Shown piece by piece: positions 42,565-52,519 of a DNA stretch of 64,000 nt. Positions within the stretch are counted from its first letter, which is position 1. Every line of letters starts with the position of its first letter. Source of the stretch: Acidiluteibacter sp963716125 (GTDB taxonomy: Bacteria; Bacteroidota; Bacteroidia; Flavobacteriales_E; Vicingaceae). The stretch spans positions 310,001 to 374,000 of the forward strand of contig OY970294.1 in the NCBI GenBank assembly GCA_963716125.1. Reading direction: 5' to 3'. Below the pieces are notes generated by a model, which was given only the letters and a program-made list of their open reading frames with translations, did no database searches and had not been told where the DNA came from. Position numbers and translations under genes: made by a program.

Positions 42565-44024
42565 TTAATCCTAATGCCAGCATTTATTCCAATTGTTTCA
42601 AACTTCTGATTTAAGGGATATTCACTTTTAGTCAAAGAAGAAATATTAGTTTTATACGATGGCTCTATAGTGATGATATATTTTTCAGAAAGTTGATATC
42701 CAACGCCAGTTGCAATTTCAAAATTCAAGTGAACACTTGTATTGATAGGATTTTCAGGGCTACTCAAATCTAATTCATTATTTGTACTAAAAGCTTTAAT
42801 ATAACCACTACTTTTCGTTAATATTTCTGCACTTGCACCACCTTTTACGTAATAAGACCATCTATTTAAATCTATTTGATATCCAATAAATAAAGGAACA
42901 CTGATAAAATGATATTGATTTTTTGATTGTTGAGCAGTCGATTGAATTTCCCGCTCAGTTCTTTCCGTAATGTTATAAATAGGCTTAGGATCACCTGTTG
43001 GACCTACTTGGTATCCAATTACAGTAGAATCATATATCGTTTTTTCAGAAATAATTTTATCGAAAGTATAATTGGCTTGCTCATTGATTATACTATACTT
43101 AAAACCAGATTCAATAAATAAATTATTAATAAAATAATAAGAAAGTGTCAGTTGAAAATTTTGACCCATCTTTAATGCTTCATTTTCATTTCTTTGTTTT
43201 GAATAACTATTGTATTCAGGAAATTTTGCACTTAATTCTTTTGAACTAAAGTCAACTCCTGTTCTAATGTTAAGGAATAATTGATTTTTAAAGTTAATCG
43301 TTTTTTTATTATCATTTTTATAATAACTACTATCTAACAACCACAATGGTAAATCATTTCTATTAGCTTGAAAAGAAATTCCATAATTTGGTTGTAATAA
43401 ATTAAGATTTGATTTTAAACTTAATTTATGATGAGGTGATTCATTATTAGGTTCAACAATTGTATTAAACGTCTGAGAAGATTTAGTTAACTGCTTTTTT
43501 GATTTATAGTTATCAGCAATGTTTTGTTGACTTTTCAAAGCATTGATTACTTCATCTTTTTCATCATATAATTGTGCACCATCAAAAGCAGAAATAGATT
43601 TGGATAACATTACACCTCTTTTATTCTTGTTTCTTTGTTGGTAAGCAGACTTTTCTAATTTATTAATTTCATTATCAGTAACATGACTTGATTCCGAATA
43701 AGCTAAAAGCATTCCATCATAATCGCTATCTGTGTAATATTTTTGATTGATAGGAGAATTAATTTTTTGTTTTCGCTGAGCAATGTTTTGTTCATTTCCT
43801 ATTTGAGCATTTCCGCCAAAAATAACTGATAAGCTAATGATGCTAAATAAAATAGTAACAAATGAAAAGCTTCTCCAATTCAAAGAGATTTGATTAAGCA
43901 AAACATGTGCAAAACTTCTTTCTTGCATTATGTTGTCCCACGAGTCACCTGGGGGCGTTTCTTCATAGCCTTTTAAAGCCGATTGGAAGAGCTCATCGAT
44001 ATGGTTTTCCTCCTCGTTATACAT
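42558..44024 (-). CDS. sigma-factor-linked outer-membrane beta-barrel protein
   Basis: 488 residues. The N-terminal cytoplasmic motif 'IDELFQSALKGYEETPPGDSWDNIM' and a single membrane span (about 52-72, 'FSFVTILFSIISLSVIFGG') resemble anti-sigma-like proteins next to ECF sigma genes in Bacteroidota. A long low-complexity Ser/Asn/Lys linker follows, then a C-terminal ~230-residue porin/PorT-like beta-barrel ('TGVDFSSKEL…LSYYFINNLFIESGFKYSIINEQANYTF…ATGVGYQLSEKYIITIEPSYKTNISS'). It overlaps the sigma factor gene by 8 bp. It probably links envelope state to the sigma factor (inference). Confidence 0.75.
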   Translation of the reverse strand: MYNEEENHIDELFQSALKGYEETPPGDSWDNIMQERSFAHVLLNQISLNWRSFSFVTILFSIISLSVIFGGNAQIGNEQNIAQRKQKINSPINQKYYTDSDYDGMLLAYSESSHVTDNEINKLEKSAYQQRNKNKRGVMLSKSISAFDGAQLYDEKDEVINALKSQQNIADNYKSKKQLTKSSQTFNTIVEPNNESPHHKLSLKSNLNLLQPNYGISFQANRNDLPLWLLDSSYYKNDNKKTINFKNQLFLNIRTGVDFSSKELSAKFPEYNSYSKQRNENEALKMGQNFQLTLSYYFINNLFIESGFKYSIINEQANYTFDKIISEKTIYDSTVIGYQVGPTGDPKPIYNITERTEREIQSTAQQSKNQYHFISVPLFIGYQIDLNRWSYYVKGGASAEILTKSSGYIKAFSTNNELDLSSPENPINTSVHLNFEIATGVGYQLSEKYIITIEPSYKTNISSLTKSEYPLNQKFETIGINAGIRIKL

Positions 44025-44556
44025 TTGTATCTATATTATATTTTACCAAAATATTTTGAATCCATTTTCTTGCTTTTGACAATTGAGATCTAGAAGTGCT
44101 TTCAGAAATGCCAAGCGCTTCGCCAATTTCTTTATGATTGTAACCTTCAATTGCGTATAAGTTAAAAACATGCCTATAACCATCCGGTAACATTTGTATT
44201 ATTTTTAATAATTCTTTTTCTCTCATATTACTTTCAGCTTTTGGCTGAACAGCCTCTACTTGATATTCTTCAATTCCAAATTGCTCATTTCTAACACTTC
44301 CTTTTTTAAAATTATTTAAAGCAGTATTCACCATTATTCGACGAATCCAACCTTCAAAAGAACCATTAAATGAAAACTTAGAAATATTATCGAAAACTTT
44401 TATAAACCCATCTTGCAATAAATCTTGAGCTTCAGCTCTGTGCCTAGAATACCGAAGACAAACTGCAAACATAAGACCACAATAACGCTCATAAAGCTCG
44501 CGCTGACAAGCTTTATCTTCGTTAATACAACCTCTTATTAGTTCTTCTTCTTGCAT
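44017..44556 (-). CDS. ECF-type RNA polymerase sigma factor
   Basis: 179 residues with sigma-70 region 2 ('LYERYCGLMFAVCLRYSRHRAEAQDLLQDGFIKVFDNISKFSFNGSFEGWIRRIMVNTALNNF', about 20-85) and region 4 ('LPDGYRHVFNLYAIEGYNHKEIGEALGISESTSRSQLSKARKWIQ', about 118-168). There is no region 3, as expected for ECF factors. It is co-transcribed and overlapping with the single-span beta-barrel protein that may control it. The target promoters are not evident here. Confidence 0.93.
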   Translation of the reverse strand: MQEEELIRGCINEDKACQRELYERYCGLMFAVCLRYSRHRAEAQDLLQDGFIKVFDNISKFSFNGSFEGWIRRIMVNTALNNFKKGSVRNEQFGIEEYQVEAVQPKAESNMREKELLKIIQMLPDGYRHVFNLYAIEGYNHKEIGEALGISESTSRSQLSKARKWIQNILVKYNIDTNV

Positions 44557-44670
44557 AATATATCGAAGGATTTAAAGTATAGACTCTTTTTAAACCCAAT
44601 TCGCTGCTTGAAGTTAAGAAAAAACTTTTAAAAAATGTATAAAATAAAATTTATTGAGTTTTTAATAAGT

Positions 44671-45660
44671 CTAAACTAAGCCATTTGAGCTGATATACTC
44701 CGCTATTTGAACCGCATTAGTTGCAGCTCCTTTTCTTAAGTTATCAGCCACTATCCATAAATTTAAAGTGTTAGCTTGGCTTTCATCTTTACGAATTCTG
44801 CCTACAAAAACATCATCTTTATCTTTGGAATAAAAAGGCATAGGATAGGTATTGGTATCTGTTTGATCTTGTAAAGTAATACCTGCAGTACTGGCTAATA
44901 ATTTTCGAATATCAGAAAGTTCAAAAGCTTTATTTAATTCTATATTAACAGATTCTGAATGCCCACCCATTACAGGTACTCTAACTGCTGTTGCACTTAC
45001 TTTTATAGTGTCATCTGCAAGAATTTTATTGGTCTCTTGCATTAACTTCATTTCCTCTTTGGTGTAACCATTATCTAAAAATACATCACAATGGGGAATA
45101 CAATTTTGGTGAATCTGATAAGGATATGCCATTTCTCCTTTTATATTTTGACTTTCATTTTCTAATTGTTCCACTGCCTTTACTCCAGTACCAGTTATGG
45201 ATTGATAGGTGGATACAATTACTCTTTTTACTCCATATTTTTGATGCAATGGAGCCAATACCATTACCATTTGAATAGTAGAACAATTTGGATTTGCAAT
45301 AATTTTATCTTCTGATTTTAAAGACCATGCATTAATTTCGGGAACAATTAATTTTTTAGTCGGATCCATTCGCCATGCAGAAGAATTATCAATAACAGTG
45401 GTGCCTGCAGCGGCAAACTTTGGAGCATAGGCTAAGGAAATATCTCCACCTGCCGAAAAAATAGCTATTTCAGCTTTTGCAGCTATAGCATCCTCCATTG
45501 AGTGAATAGTATATTCTTTATTTTTAAAGCAAATCTTTTTACCAACTGATTTTTCCGAGGCTACAGGAATTAATTCAGTTAATGGGAAATTACGTTCTGC
45601 TAAAACTTTTAGCATTACTGTCCCTACTAATCCTGTTGCACCAACGACTACTATTTTCAT
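44671..45660 (-). CDS. asd: aspartate-semialdehyde dehydrogenase
   Basis: 329 residues from ATG 45660, the start that places 'MKIVVVGATGLVGTVML' (NADP-binding GxTGxVG) at the N-terminus; an ATG at 45669 adds three residues. The catalytic Cys is in 'ANPNCSTIQMV' (about 130), with 'YQSITGTGVKAVEQL' and the substrate-binding 'VRVPVMGGHSESVNIEL'. It makes aspartate semialdehyde for lysine/diaminopimelate, threonine and methionine synthesis. It stands alone, divergent from the T9SS gene at 45741. Confidence 0.95.
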   Translation of the reverse strand: MKIVVVGATGLVGTVMLKVLAERNFPLTELIPVASEKSVGKKICFKNKEYTIHSMEDAIAAKAEIAIFSAGGDISLAYAPKFAAAGTTVIDNSSAWRMDPTKKLIVPEINAWSLKSEDKIIANPNCSTIQMVMVLAPLHQKYGVKRVIVSTYQSITGTGVKAVEQLENESQNIKGEMAYPYQIHQNCIPHCDVFLDNGYTKEEMKLMQETNKILADDTIKVSATAVRVPVMGGHSESVNIELNKAFELSDIRKLLASTAGITLQDQTDTNTYPMPFYSKDKDDVFVGRIRKDESQANTLNLWIVADNLRKGAATNAVQIAEYISSNGLV

Positions 45661-45740
45661 GAAAATCAATTTTATTAATTAATTGTATGATTCTACAGTT
45701 CAAAAATACTATATTTACTTTCCTTAGATTATTTTTTTTC

Positions 45741-48354
45741 ATGAGAAATAGCAGCATTTTATTTTTTCTGATATATTTGGGCTTATCTTCTCAGATAAAA
45801 GCACAATTTGTTGATGATTTTTCAGATGGAAACTTTAACTCTATGCCCAGTTGGATTGGAGAAGCATCTAAATTTGAGATAAATCCTTCCAATCAACTAC
45901 AACTAAACGATACCTCAAAAATGTCACCTGCATTTTTAAGCACATCATCAACCGCTATCGTTAATGCCTCTTGGGAGTTTTATATTAAACTTGATTTTGC
46001 GCCTTCTACCTCTAATTACGCCAAAGTGTATGTAGTTTCTAATAGCTCCAACCTTTTAGCAAATTTAAATGGATATTATATTCAAATTGGAGGAGTTAGT
46101 GGAGCAGTTGATGATATTTCGTTATACAGAAAAGATGGAAACACCTCTCAAAAAATAATTGATGGAATAGATGGGCGTGCAGCTACAAATCCTGAATTGA
46201 AGATAAAATTGACACGAGATAGTATAGGCAATTGGCAGCTTTTTTCTGATACTTCCGCAAGTGGGTCTAATTATGTTTTAGAAGGCGCTGTTAATGATAC
46301 TATTTACCAACAATCAACCTATTTTGGTATAGAATGTATTTATACTTCCACTCGTTCAGATAAATTCTTTTTTGATGATTTTGTTGTAAGTGGTCAAATT
46401 TTACAAGATAATATTAAGCCAACAATAAATGCAATTAATGTAATTTCAGCTACAAGTTTAGAGCTTCAATTTTCAGAGAATATAGATGCTTTCATAGCTC
46501 AAAATATTTTCAACTACTTCATAAATAGTGGAATAGGCAATCCAACTGCTGCAACTATTGTTTCATCAGACAGCTCAAAGGTAAATTTGACTATTGTTAA
46601 TAATTTTAGCAATGGTACTACTTATCAATTGACTGTAAAGAATATTGAAGATAGAAATGGGAATAAAATAGATTCTTTACAAATCCCTTTTTCATATATT
46701 TTGACTGCAACTCCAAACTTTAGAGATGTTGTTATCAACGAAATTTTTGCTGATCCTTCTCCTTCTGTCGGACTTCCTGAAAAAGAATACATTGAAATAT
46801 ATAATGCTTCCAACCAATATTTTAATTTAGAAAATTGGAAGTTATCTGATGGAAGCTCTGTTTCACTTTTTCCTTCTAAAATTTTAGCACCGAACGAATA
46901 TTTAACGCTTTGTTTAATAACTGATATATCAGCTTTTCAAACCTTTTCTAATGTGTTAGGCTTAGCTAATTTCCCTTCTCTAAATAATGCTTCTGATAAT
47001 TTAGTTTTAGCGGATGAAATTAGCCAAGTAATTGATAAAGTTAAGTATACTGATAATTGGTATCAAGATAATACTAAGAAAGATGGTGGCTATAGCTTAG
47101 AACAGATTAATCCTTTTACACCTTGCTCAGGAATAAATAATTGGAAAGCTTCTGAATCAGTTTTAGGTGGTACGCCAAGCACACAAAATTCAATTTTTAG
47201 TAATATTCAAGATACTACACCTCCAAAATTGCTAAATGTGCTGGTAGAAAATAAAGATTCAATCGTTTTAGTATTTGATGAAAAATTGGATAGTATTTCA
47301 GTTTTAAATGCTAATTATCAGTTTGAAAGTGGAAATGTAGCTAATATTATTCAAAATATTTCTCCTGATTATTTGAGCGTTCGTTTAATTTTATCTCAAA
47401 GCTTAATAAGCGGAAAGGTTGAAAAAATTACAGTAACCAATGTTAAGGATTGTGCAGGAAATGAAATAAACCCATCAACTAATTATTCTTTTGCCTTACC
47501 ACAATTAGCAGATTCTAATGATATTATTATCAATGAAATTCTATTTAATCCCAATAGTGGAGGAGCAGATTTCATAGAAATTTATAATAAAAGTGATAAA
47601 ATAATCAGTTTAAAAAATTGGCAATTAGCAAATATTGATGAAGGTATTATCGATAATTACAAAGTAATTTCAGAAGAGAATTATCTTTTATTACCCAAAG
47701 AATATTTAGTCTTAACTACTGATGCAGAAAATATTTTAAAAGAATATCCTATGAGTTATTCTGATCGAATTTTAGAGATGAAATCACTTCCATCATTCAA
47801 TGACGATGCCGGCAGTGCATATTTAATAATGGGCAACAATAGAATATCAGATTACTTTGATTATTCAGATGATATGCACCTTACCTTATTGAAAGATTTA
47901 AATGGAGTTTCTTTAGAAAGAATTAGTTTTGAAAGACCGGCCAATGAAAAAGGAAGTTGGCATTCTGCAGCGCAAACGGTAGGTTATGCTACTCCTACTT
48001 ATAAGAACTCTCAGTATTTTGGATTTGAAAATAGTAACTTCCAGGTTTCTATTTCGCCTGAGGTATTTTCACCAGAATAACGATGGATTTGAAGACTTAA
48101 TCAGTTTTAACTACCAATTTGACCAAGCTGATTATGTGGTAAGTGTAGAAGTATATGATGCTACAGGAAGATTAGTTAAAAATATTGCGAATAATGTAAG
48201 TGTTGGAACTGAAGGAAATTTTATTTGGGATGGAGTTAGTGAACAAAATACCAAAGCTCCAATTGGTGCATATGTTTTACTATTTAAAGCTTTTAATTTA
48301 GAAGGCAATACAGAAATTTTTAAGAAAGCTTTTGTATTGGGTGGTAAAATGTAA
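45741..48354 (+). CDS. lamin-tail-domain T9SS type B-like secreted protein, with a one-base frameshift
   Basis: The start at 45741 ('MRNSSILFFLIYLGLSSQIKAQ') gives a clean signal peptide. Domains: an LamG/jelly-roll-like region (about 20-230), a SbsA-type Ig-like domain (about 235-335, 'SLELQFSENID…YQLTVKNIEDRNGNKI'), a lamin tail domain (about 340-470, 'VINEIFADPSPSVGLPEKEYIEIYNAS'), another Ig-like domain, and a second lamin tail domain (about 605-720). The first frame ends at 48080 with 'FSPE', but 'FSPNNDGFEDLISFNYQF…GRLV…GNFIWDGVSE…PIGAYVLLFKAFN' continues in another frame to 48354. Removing one base at ~48075 restores 870 residues with a complete FlgD/CHU_C-like end. Without it the sorting/anchor domain is lost. 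Confidence 0.85.
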
Positions 48355-48404
48355 TTCCTTCTAAAAATTGAGAACAAATTTGCCTATTTTTTTGTTTCAA
48401 TAGT

Positions 48405-48794
48405 ATGAAAGAAAGAGACGAAAGCATTAAAAATTTACGATTAGATCTAGAGATTTCTACTGATGTTTCAAAACCAATAGAAACTTTTCAATCCAATACA
48501 TTAAGACCTATTTTAAAATTCCAAAATCCGATTATACTTCAATTATTTAAAGATTATTTAAACAAAAATCATAAAACTTTTAAAGCCTTAAATCAAAAAG
48601 TTCAGTTAGAAATAATACACAACAGCTTCAAAAAAGATCACCGATTAAAAAGCTTTTTGACCAACATAATTATTAGTTTATTCACAGCAGAAGAAATGGA
48701 ATTCTATTTGAAAAATACGACCGAAATCAATAAAAGAATATCTTCTATGTTAACGCAAAGAGTGGAAGATCAAATAAGCAGATTAAACATATAA
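48405..48794 (+). CDS. conserved hypothetical protein of Bacteroidota
   Basis: 129 residues, alpha-helical, no signal peptide or cysteine cluster. 'ETFQSNTLRPILKFQNPIILQLF' and 'LFTAEEMEFYLKNTTEINKRISSMLTQRVEDQ' are typical of a small family conserved in flavobacteria and relatives, sometimes labelled 'glyoxalase' in databases. I see no metal-binding glyoxalase motif to support that name. It lies 50 bp after the lamin-tail gene and converges on crtZ. Confidence 0.7.
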   Translation: MKERDESIKNLRLDLEISTDVSKPIETFQSNTLRPILKFQNPIILQLFKDYLNKNHKTFKALNQKVQLEIIHNSFKKDHRLKSFLTNIIISLFTAEEMEFYLKNTTEINKRISSMLTQRVEDQISRLNI

Positions 48795-48798
48795 ACGC

Positions 48799-49266
48799 CT
48801 ATTTTTTAGAGCTTACAGCCGCTTCTTTAAAGTATTTATAAGGAACTAAGAGCATTCCGAAACATTCACCCTCTTGTTTACCTAAGTGTTTATGATGTAC
48901 TTTATGTGCTTTTCGAATAGCTCTAAAGTAAATATTATCTGTTTTTTTCAACCAACTAAATCGCTGATGAATAAACACATCATGAACTAAAAAATAAGCT
49001 ATTCCATATAATAATATTCCTAAACCAATGGCTAAGCCAAATTTGAAAATACCCAATTGCCATAGAAAAAACAAACCAGTACTTATAACAGCATAAAAAA
49101 TAAAATAAACGTCATTTTTTTCAAACCAACCTTTTTCTGGTTGGTGATGATCTTTATGTAAATACCAACCGAAACCATGCATGATATATTTATGGGAGAA
49201 CCACGCCATAAATTCCATAAATAAAAATGTAAATACCGTTACAAATACATAAATTAATATTTCCAT
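48799..49266 (-). CDS. crtZ: beta-carotene hydroxylase (CrtZ family, fatty acid hydroxylase superfamily)
   Basis: 155 residues with four membrane segments and all His motifs of the non-haem di-iron hydroxylases: 'HKYIMH', 'HKDHH', 'HDVFIHQR' and 'HKVHHKH'. Length and motifs match CrtZ, which hydroxylates the beta-ionone rings of beta-carotene to give zeaxanthin in the inner membrane. No other carotenoid gene is in the window; in many Bacteroidota crtZ is close to crtB/crtI/crtY, so here it is detached. The organism is probably yellow to orange (inference). Confidence 0.93.
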   Translation of the reverse strand: MEILIYVFVTVFTFLFMEFMAWFSHKYIMHGFGWYLHKDHHQPEKGWFEKNDVYFIFYAVISTGLFFLWQLGIFKFGLAIGLGILLYGIAYFLVHDVFIHQRFSWLKKTDNIYFRAIRKAHKVHHKHLGKQEGECFGMLLVPYKYFKEAAVSSKK

Positions 49267-49339
49267 AAGTGCAAATTTACTAGCTTTTAAGATTAAAAAC
49301 AGAATTTTGATTTGATTGTTTTATTGAAAACAAATATAA

Positions 49340-49909
49340 ATGAATTTAAAACGTATTTTTTTAGTTTGGGCGTTGTTAATGATAATATTGTTAGCTGTTT
49401 ATGCATTATTTGGACCAAAATCAAAAAGCATAGATTGGAATGATATTACTTATAAATCAACAGAATCGGCTGATTTATTTTTTAAAAATATGCGATCATT
49501 TTCATATAACATTGAAAATGATGAAAAATCAAATTGGAGATTGATGAGAATCAAAAGTAGAAATCAGGACAGTACTAAAGCTACTTTAAATTTTTTAATA
49601 GTTAATAATTGGTTGCAAGATGAAAATTATATCATTATTGAGCCGAATAAAAAATTGAGTGTTGATGGAACAATTTCACTAAAATGGGAAAATAGTGAGC
49701 AAGAAGAAGAAATCATTTTAAATGAATTTAATGCAGAAGCTAATTATATTTTTGCTGCCCGGTTTTATGAACAGCTCACAGCTGAATCAAACTTCTCCTT
49801 TTTAAACCAAAAAAAGGAGTGGGAAGTTTTATCATTAGATGAAAAAGATAGAAAATCTCTTAAAAAAACATTGAGTGATTATTTTAAATTGGTTGGCAAA
49901 ATTCGTTAA
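49340..49909 (+). CDS. hypothetical membrane-anchored protein
   Basis: 189 residues: one N-terminal membrane anchor (about 5-25, 'IFLVWALLMIILLAVYALF') followed by a ~160-residue soluble, probably periplasmic domain with mixed alpha/beta character ('WRLMRIKSRNQDSTKATLNFLIVNNWLQDENYIIIEPNKK'). I do not recognise the family. It is divergent from crtZ with 73 bp between the starts and has no obvious operon partner. Confidence 0.7.
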   Translation: MNLKRIFLVWALLMIILLAVYALFGPKSKSIDWNDITYKSTESADLFFKNMRSFSYNIENDEKSNWRLMRIKSRNQDSTKATLNFLIVNNWLQDENYIIIEPNKKLSVDGTISLKWENSEQEEEIILNEFNAEANYIFAARFYEQLTAESNFSFLNQKKEWEVLSLDEKDRKSLKKTLSDYFKLVGKIR

Positions 49910-50077
49910 GAAAGCTTTTTCTCTTTTGCTATTTACTGTGTTTAAGTCTTGATTTACTGCCTTAACATTTACTTTAAAATCGTTGTTTTATTTAAAGATT
50001 ACATAACCTATAAGTACTAATTGATATATATTTCAGTCTCACTTTTGCAGTGTAAAAAAATTAAAAATTACACTAAA

Positions 50078-50548
50078 ATGAAAACAAATCAGATTACCTT
50101 AAACAAGTTTTTATCAACTCTACTTCTGTTGATTTTATTATTTATTTCTGCCATTAGCACTTTTGGTCAATGCAATAAATTTGCAAAGAAAATGGATGTT
50201 TCTGCCATAAAATTATTTGAGAATTGTGAAGGCGTTCAAGCAGCCAAAATGTATCCTGGAGAAAATGCCGTAATTTCGCAGGCAATTAAATCAAACAGCA
50301 CTTACAGAATTTTGATTGACTCCGATGAATATTTAGGAGAAGTGCAGCTATTAATTGATAAATCAGATAATAGAATTGAAGTAAAGCAAACTTCTACTTA
50401 TTATGATGTCAAAACTACGGAGGACATGATGGTAATGGTAAAAATAGTAGTTCCCCAAAAAGAAACTTTAAATCAAATCGAACGATCAGGTTGTGTCGCT
50501 ATCGCTGTTGCAAGCGGAGGAGTAGAAGATTTAGCAGAAGTTAAATAA
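50078..50548 (+). CDS. hypothetical exported protein
   Basis: 156 residues from ATG 50078 ('MKTNQITLNKFLSTLLLLILLFISAISTFGQ'), which gives a typical signal peptide; an ATG at 50021 would put it too far inside. The mature ~125 residues contain two Cys ('FGQC', 'FENC') and a third later ('ERSGCVAIAVASGG'). 'YPGENAVISQAIKSNSTYRILIDSDEYLGEVQLLIDKSDN' suggests a small beta-sandwich. The family is not recognised. It converges with an 8-bp overlap on the kinase-like gene. Confidence 0.7.
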   Translation: MKTNQITLNKFLSTLLLLILLFISAISTFGQCNKFAKKMDVSAIKLFENCEGVQAAKMYPGENAVISQAIKSNSTYRILIDSDEYLGEVQLLIDKSDNRIEVKQTSTYYDVKTTEDMMVMVKIVVPQKETLNQIERSGCVAIAVASGGVEDLAEVK

Positions 50549-51422
50549 ATTTTTTCAAAACGCCTTTCACTCTTTTAAGGTAAGACTCTCCAAATAAGTT
50601 GACATGAACCATTAAAGGATATAGATTTGCAACATCCACTCTTTTTTCCCATCCTTTTTCTAATGGAAATATTTCATTGTAATGTTGGTACAATTTTTTG
50701 TCAAATCCCCCAAATAGTAAACTCATCGCAATATCCATTTCTCTATGTCCGTAATAAACAGCAGGATCAATAATAATTGCTTCATTTTTATTAGAAATCA
50801 AATAATTTCCCGACCAAAAATCACCGTGTATTAATGATGGTTTTTCCATTGGGAATAGTTGGTCGATTTTTTTATAAATTTTCTCAAAGTATTTTACGAA
50901 AGTAATTTCCACTTTTTTATTGTCAAAGGCTAGTTTACACTGATATTGTAGTCGATTTTCTATAAAAAAGTCTGCCCAATTGTCTTTTTTATCATTGATT
51001 TGATTAAGTGAGCCGTTATAATTAGAATAATCCAATCCGAAATAAGTTGAGCTATTTTTATGAAGTTCAGTTAAGCTTTTAGCAAAATTAAACCAAAAAT
51101 TGCCTATTGATTGCCCTTGCTCAATGTACTCTAAAATTAAAAAACAATTATTTTCAAAAACCCCAACATCTACTATTTGAGGAATTTTAAAAGTTTTTGT
51201 ATTGTTCAATAAATTCAATCCTAGAGCTTCAGTTTCAAAAAGATCTGGGAATTTCCAAGCATTATTAACTTTAATAAAATAACTTTCTTCATTTGATTTT
51301 AATATATATGATTGATTAACTGAACCTCCATATGCTTTTTCAATACTTTTTACTAAAAGGTGCTTAGAGAGTTTTTGTGAAAGTACTGTTTGCAAATGTT
51401 GAATAAAAGCGTTGGAAAGCAT
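50541..51422 (-). CDS. fructosamine kinase family protein
   Basis: 293 residues with the FN3K/APH-like kinase fold: 'GGSVNQSYILKSNEESYFIKVN' (nucleotide-binding loop and Lys), the catalytic 'SLIHGDFWSGNYLI' (HGDxxxxN) and metal-binding 'IIIDPAVYYGHREMDIAMSLLFGGF'. Family members phosphorylate ketosamines (fructosamine or ribulosamine adducts on proteins) and so reverse glycation. Length and motif order are normal. It stands alone, with its 5' end 91 bp from the divergent tRNA-Ala. Confidence 0.9.
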   Translation of the reverse strand: MLSNAFIQHLQTVLSQKLSKHLLVKSIEKAYGGSVNQSYILKSNEESYFIKVNNAWKFPDLFETEALGLNLLNNTKTFKIPQIVDVGVFENNCFLILEYIEQGQSIGNFWFNFAKSLTELHKNSSTYFGLDYSNYNGSLNQINDKKDNWADFFIENRLQYQCKLAFDNKKVEITFVKYFEKIYKKIDQLFPMEKPSLIHGDFWSGNYLISNKNEAIIIDPAVYYGHREMDIAMSLLFGGFDKKLYQHYNEIFPLEKGWEKRVDVANLYPLMVHVNLFGESYLKRVKGVLKKFI

Positions 51423-51489
51423 GCAAGAAATTTTTTCAAAAGTAATGGAAGTATTAAAAATTTATAGGCATTATCATTAAATAAATTTC

Positions 51490-51497
51490 TATTTTTG
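51490..51497 (+). promoter_or_regulatory. candidate -7 box (TATTTTTG) of tRNA-Ala
   Basis: TATTTTTG matches TAnnTTTG, 16 bp before the mature 5' end of the tRNA. Confidence 0.5.
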
Positions 51498-51512
51498 CAA
51501 CAGCCAAAAAAA

Positions 51513-51587
<75 letters not shown>

Positions 51588-51595
51588 CAATATAA

Positions 51596-51696
51596 CATCA
51601 AGTTCATCGATTCGTCCCGACGCTTCGGGACCGATATTCTCCACAATTTATCATCAAGTTCATCGATTCGTCCCGACGCTTCGGGACCGATATTCT
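51596..51696 (+). repeat. 56-bp tandem repeat derived from the tRNA-Ala 3' half with an inserted hairpin
   Basis: Copies at 51596-51646 and 51652-51696 (56-bp period) read CATCAAGTTCATCGATTCG, then TCCCGACGCTTCGGGA, then CCGATATTCTCCACAA (the last part is cut to CCGATATTCT in copy 2). The outer parts match the tRNA-Ala T arm and acceptor 3' strand (51562-51590). In place of the T-loop centre sits the hairpin CCCGA-CGCT-TCGGG. Confidence 0.8.
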
Positions 51697-51703
51697 TTAT
51701 TGA

Positions 51704-51723
51704 CAAGGGGACATGTCCCCTTG
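51704..51723. repeat. 20-bp perfect palindrome
   Basis: CAAGGGGACATGTCCCCTTG is perfectly self-complementary, 17 bp before the 3' end of the minus-strand YdcF gene. It could form a hairpin ending the tRNA or ydcF transcripts (no long T-run), or be a protein-binding or mobile-repeat site. Confidence 0.7.
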
Positions 51724-51740
51724 ATAAAATAACAAAGAAA

Positions 51741-52427
51741 TCAAATCCAACCTTTTATCCAATAATAACTTAACGCAAAATATTCTCTAATTACTTTAAT
51801 TTCGTATTGCAAATAACTCCATAAGTTATATCTAAGCGACAAATTATCAATTTCATTTTCCCCAATCTTTTTTTTGTCCTTGAGTAATGCTTCATTAGAA
51901 GGTGACTCAAATGTTGGTAAACTTCCAACTTTTTTAAAACCTGCTTTTTCAAAAGATAAAATACTCCTCATCATGTGTTCAGGACTTGTAATGATTAAAA
52001 TGCTTTTATCAGTTTCAATCATTTTTGAAATATTGACAGATTGAGAATGAGTATTGTATCCTTTAGATTCAAAAATTATTCGATTGGAATCAACTCCATT
52101 TTTAATAATTTCATCTGCCATTAAATCTAATTGGCTCAACTTTTCATCCTTATTTTTTGGTAAAGCGATAATAAGCTCACTTTTTGGATATTCATTCGCT
52201 GCAATAGAGCCATAATACGTTTTTATTAATCCATCTGGGCTTGGCATGCCGCTTCCTCCCATTATTATGATATAATCTGGAGCTTCACTTAACTTTTTAT
52301 TACTTGCAGAAAGTTGATAGTAAGCATGGTATGGAATACTTGTAAATGCAAGAATTAATAGTAGGAGGAATAAAATTCCTCCTACTATTAAACCTTTTTT
52401 TAAAAAAGCAAATGTCTTTTGTTTCAC
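51741..52427 (-). CDS. YdcF family (DUF218) membrane-anchored protein
   Basis: 228 residues. One N-terminal membrane span (about 10-30) is followed by a DUF218/YdcF Rossmann-like domain: 'PDYIIIMGGSGMPSPDGLIKTYYGSIAANEYPKSELIIALPKN', 'SNRIIFESKGYNTHSQSVNISKM' and 'SILIITSPEHMMRSILSFEKAGF'. E. coli YdcF binds S-adenosylmethionine and relatives act in envelope biogenesis (ElyC/SanA-like); the role here is unknown. Its 5' end is divergent from the Omp28 lipoprotein. Confidence 0.87.
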   Translation of the reverse strand: MKQKTFAFLKKGLIVGGILFLLLLILAFTSIPYHAYYQLSASNKKLSEAPDYIIIMGGSGMPSPDGLIKTYYGSIAANEYPKSELIIALPKNKDEKLSQLDLMADEIIKNGVDSNRIIFESKGYNTHSQSVNISKMIETDKSILIITSPEHMMRSILSFEKAGFKKVGSLPTFESPSNEALLKDKKKIGENEIDNLSLRYNLWSYLQYEIKVIREYFALSYYWIKGWI

Positions 52428-52519
52428 AATTACAAATATAATCTATAAAAACTTGGCATTTTACTGGAAAATAAATATAATTATTCTTAAATTTCGACCT
52501 TCAATCATTAAAGTGAGGT

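Noticed and set aside
48405..48794. 'Glyoxalase' name for the 129-residue protein
   Set aside because: No vicinal-oxygen-chelate fold pattern or metal ligands (His/Glu) can be seen; the protein is mostly helical.
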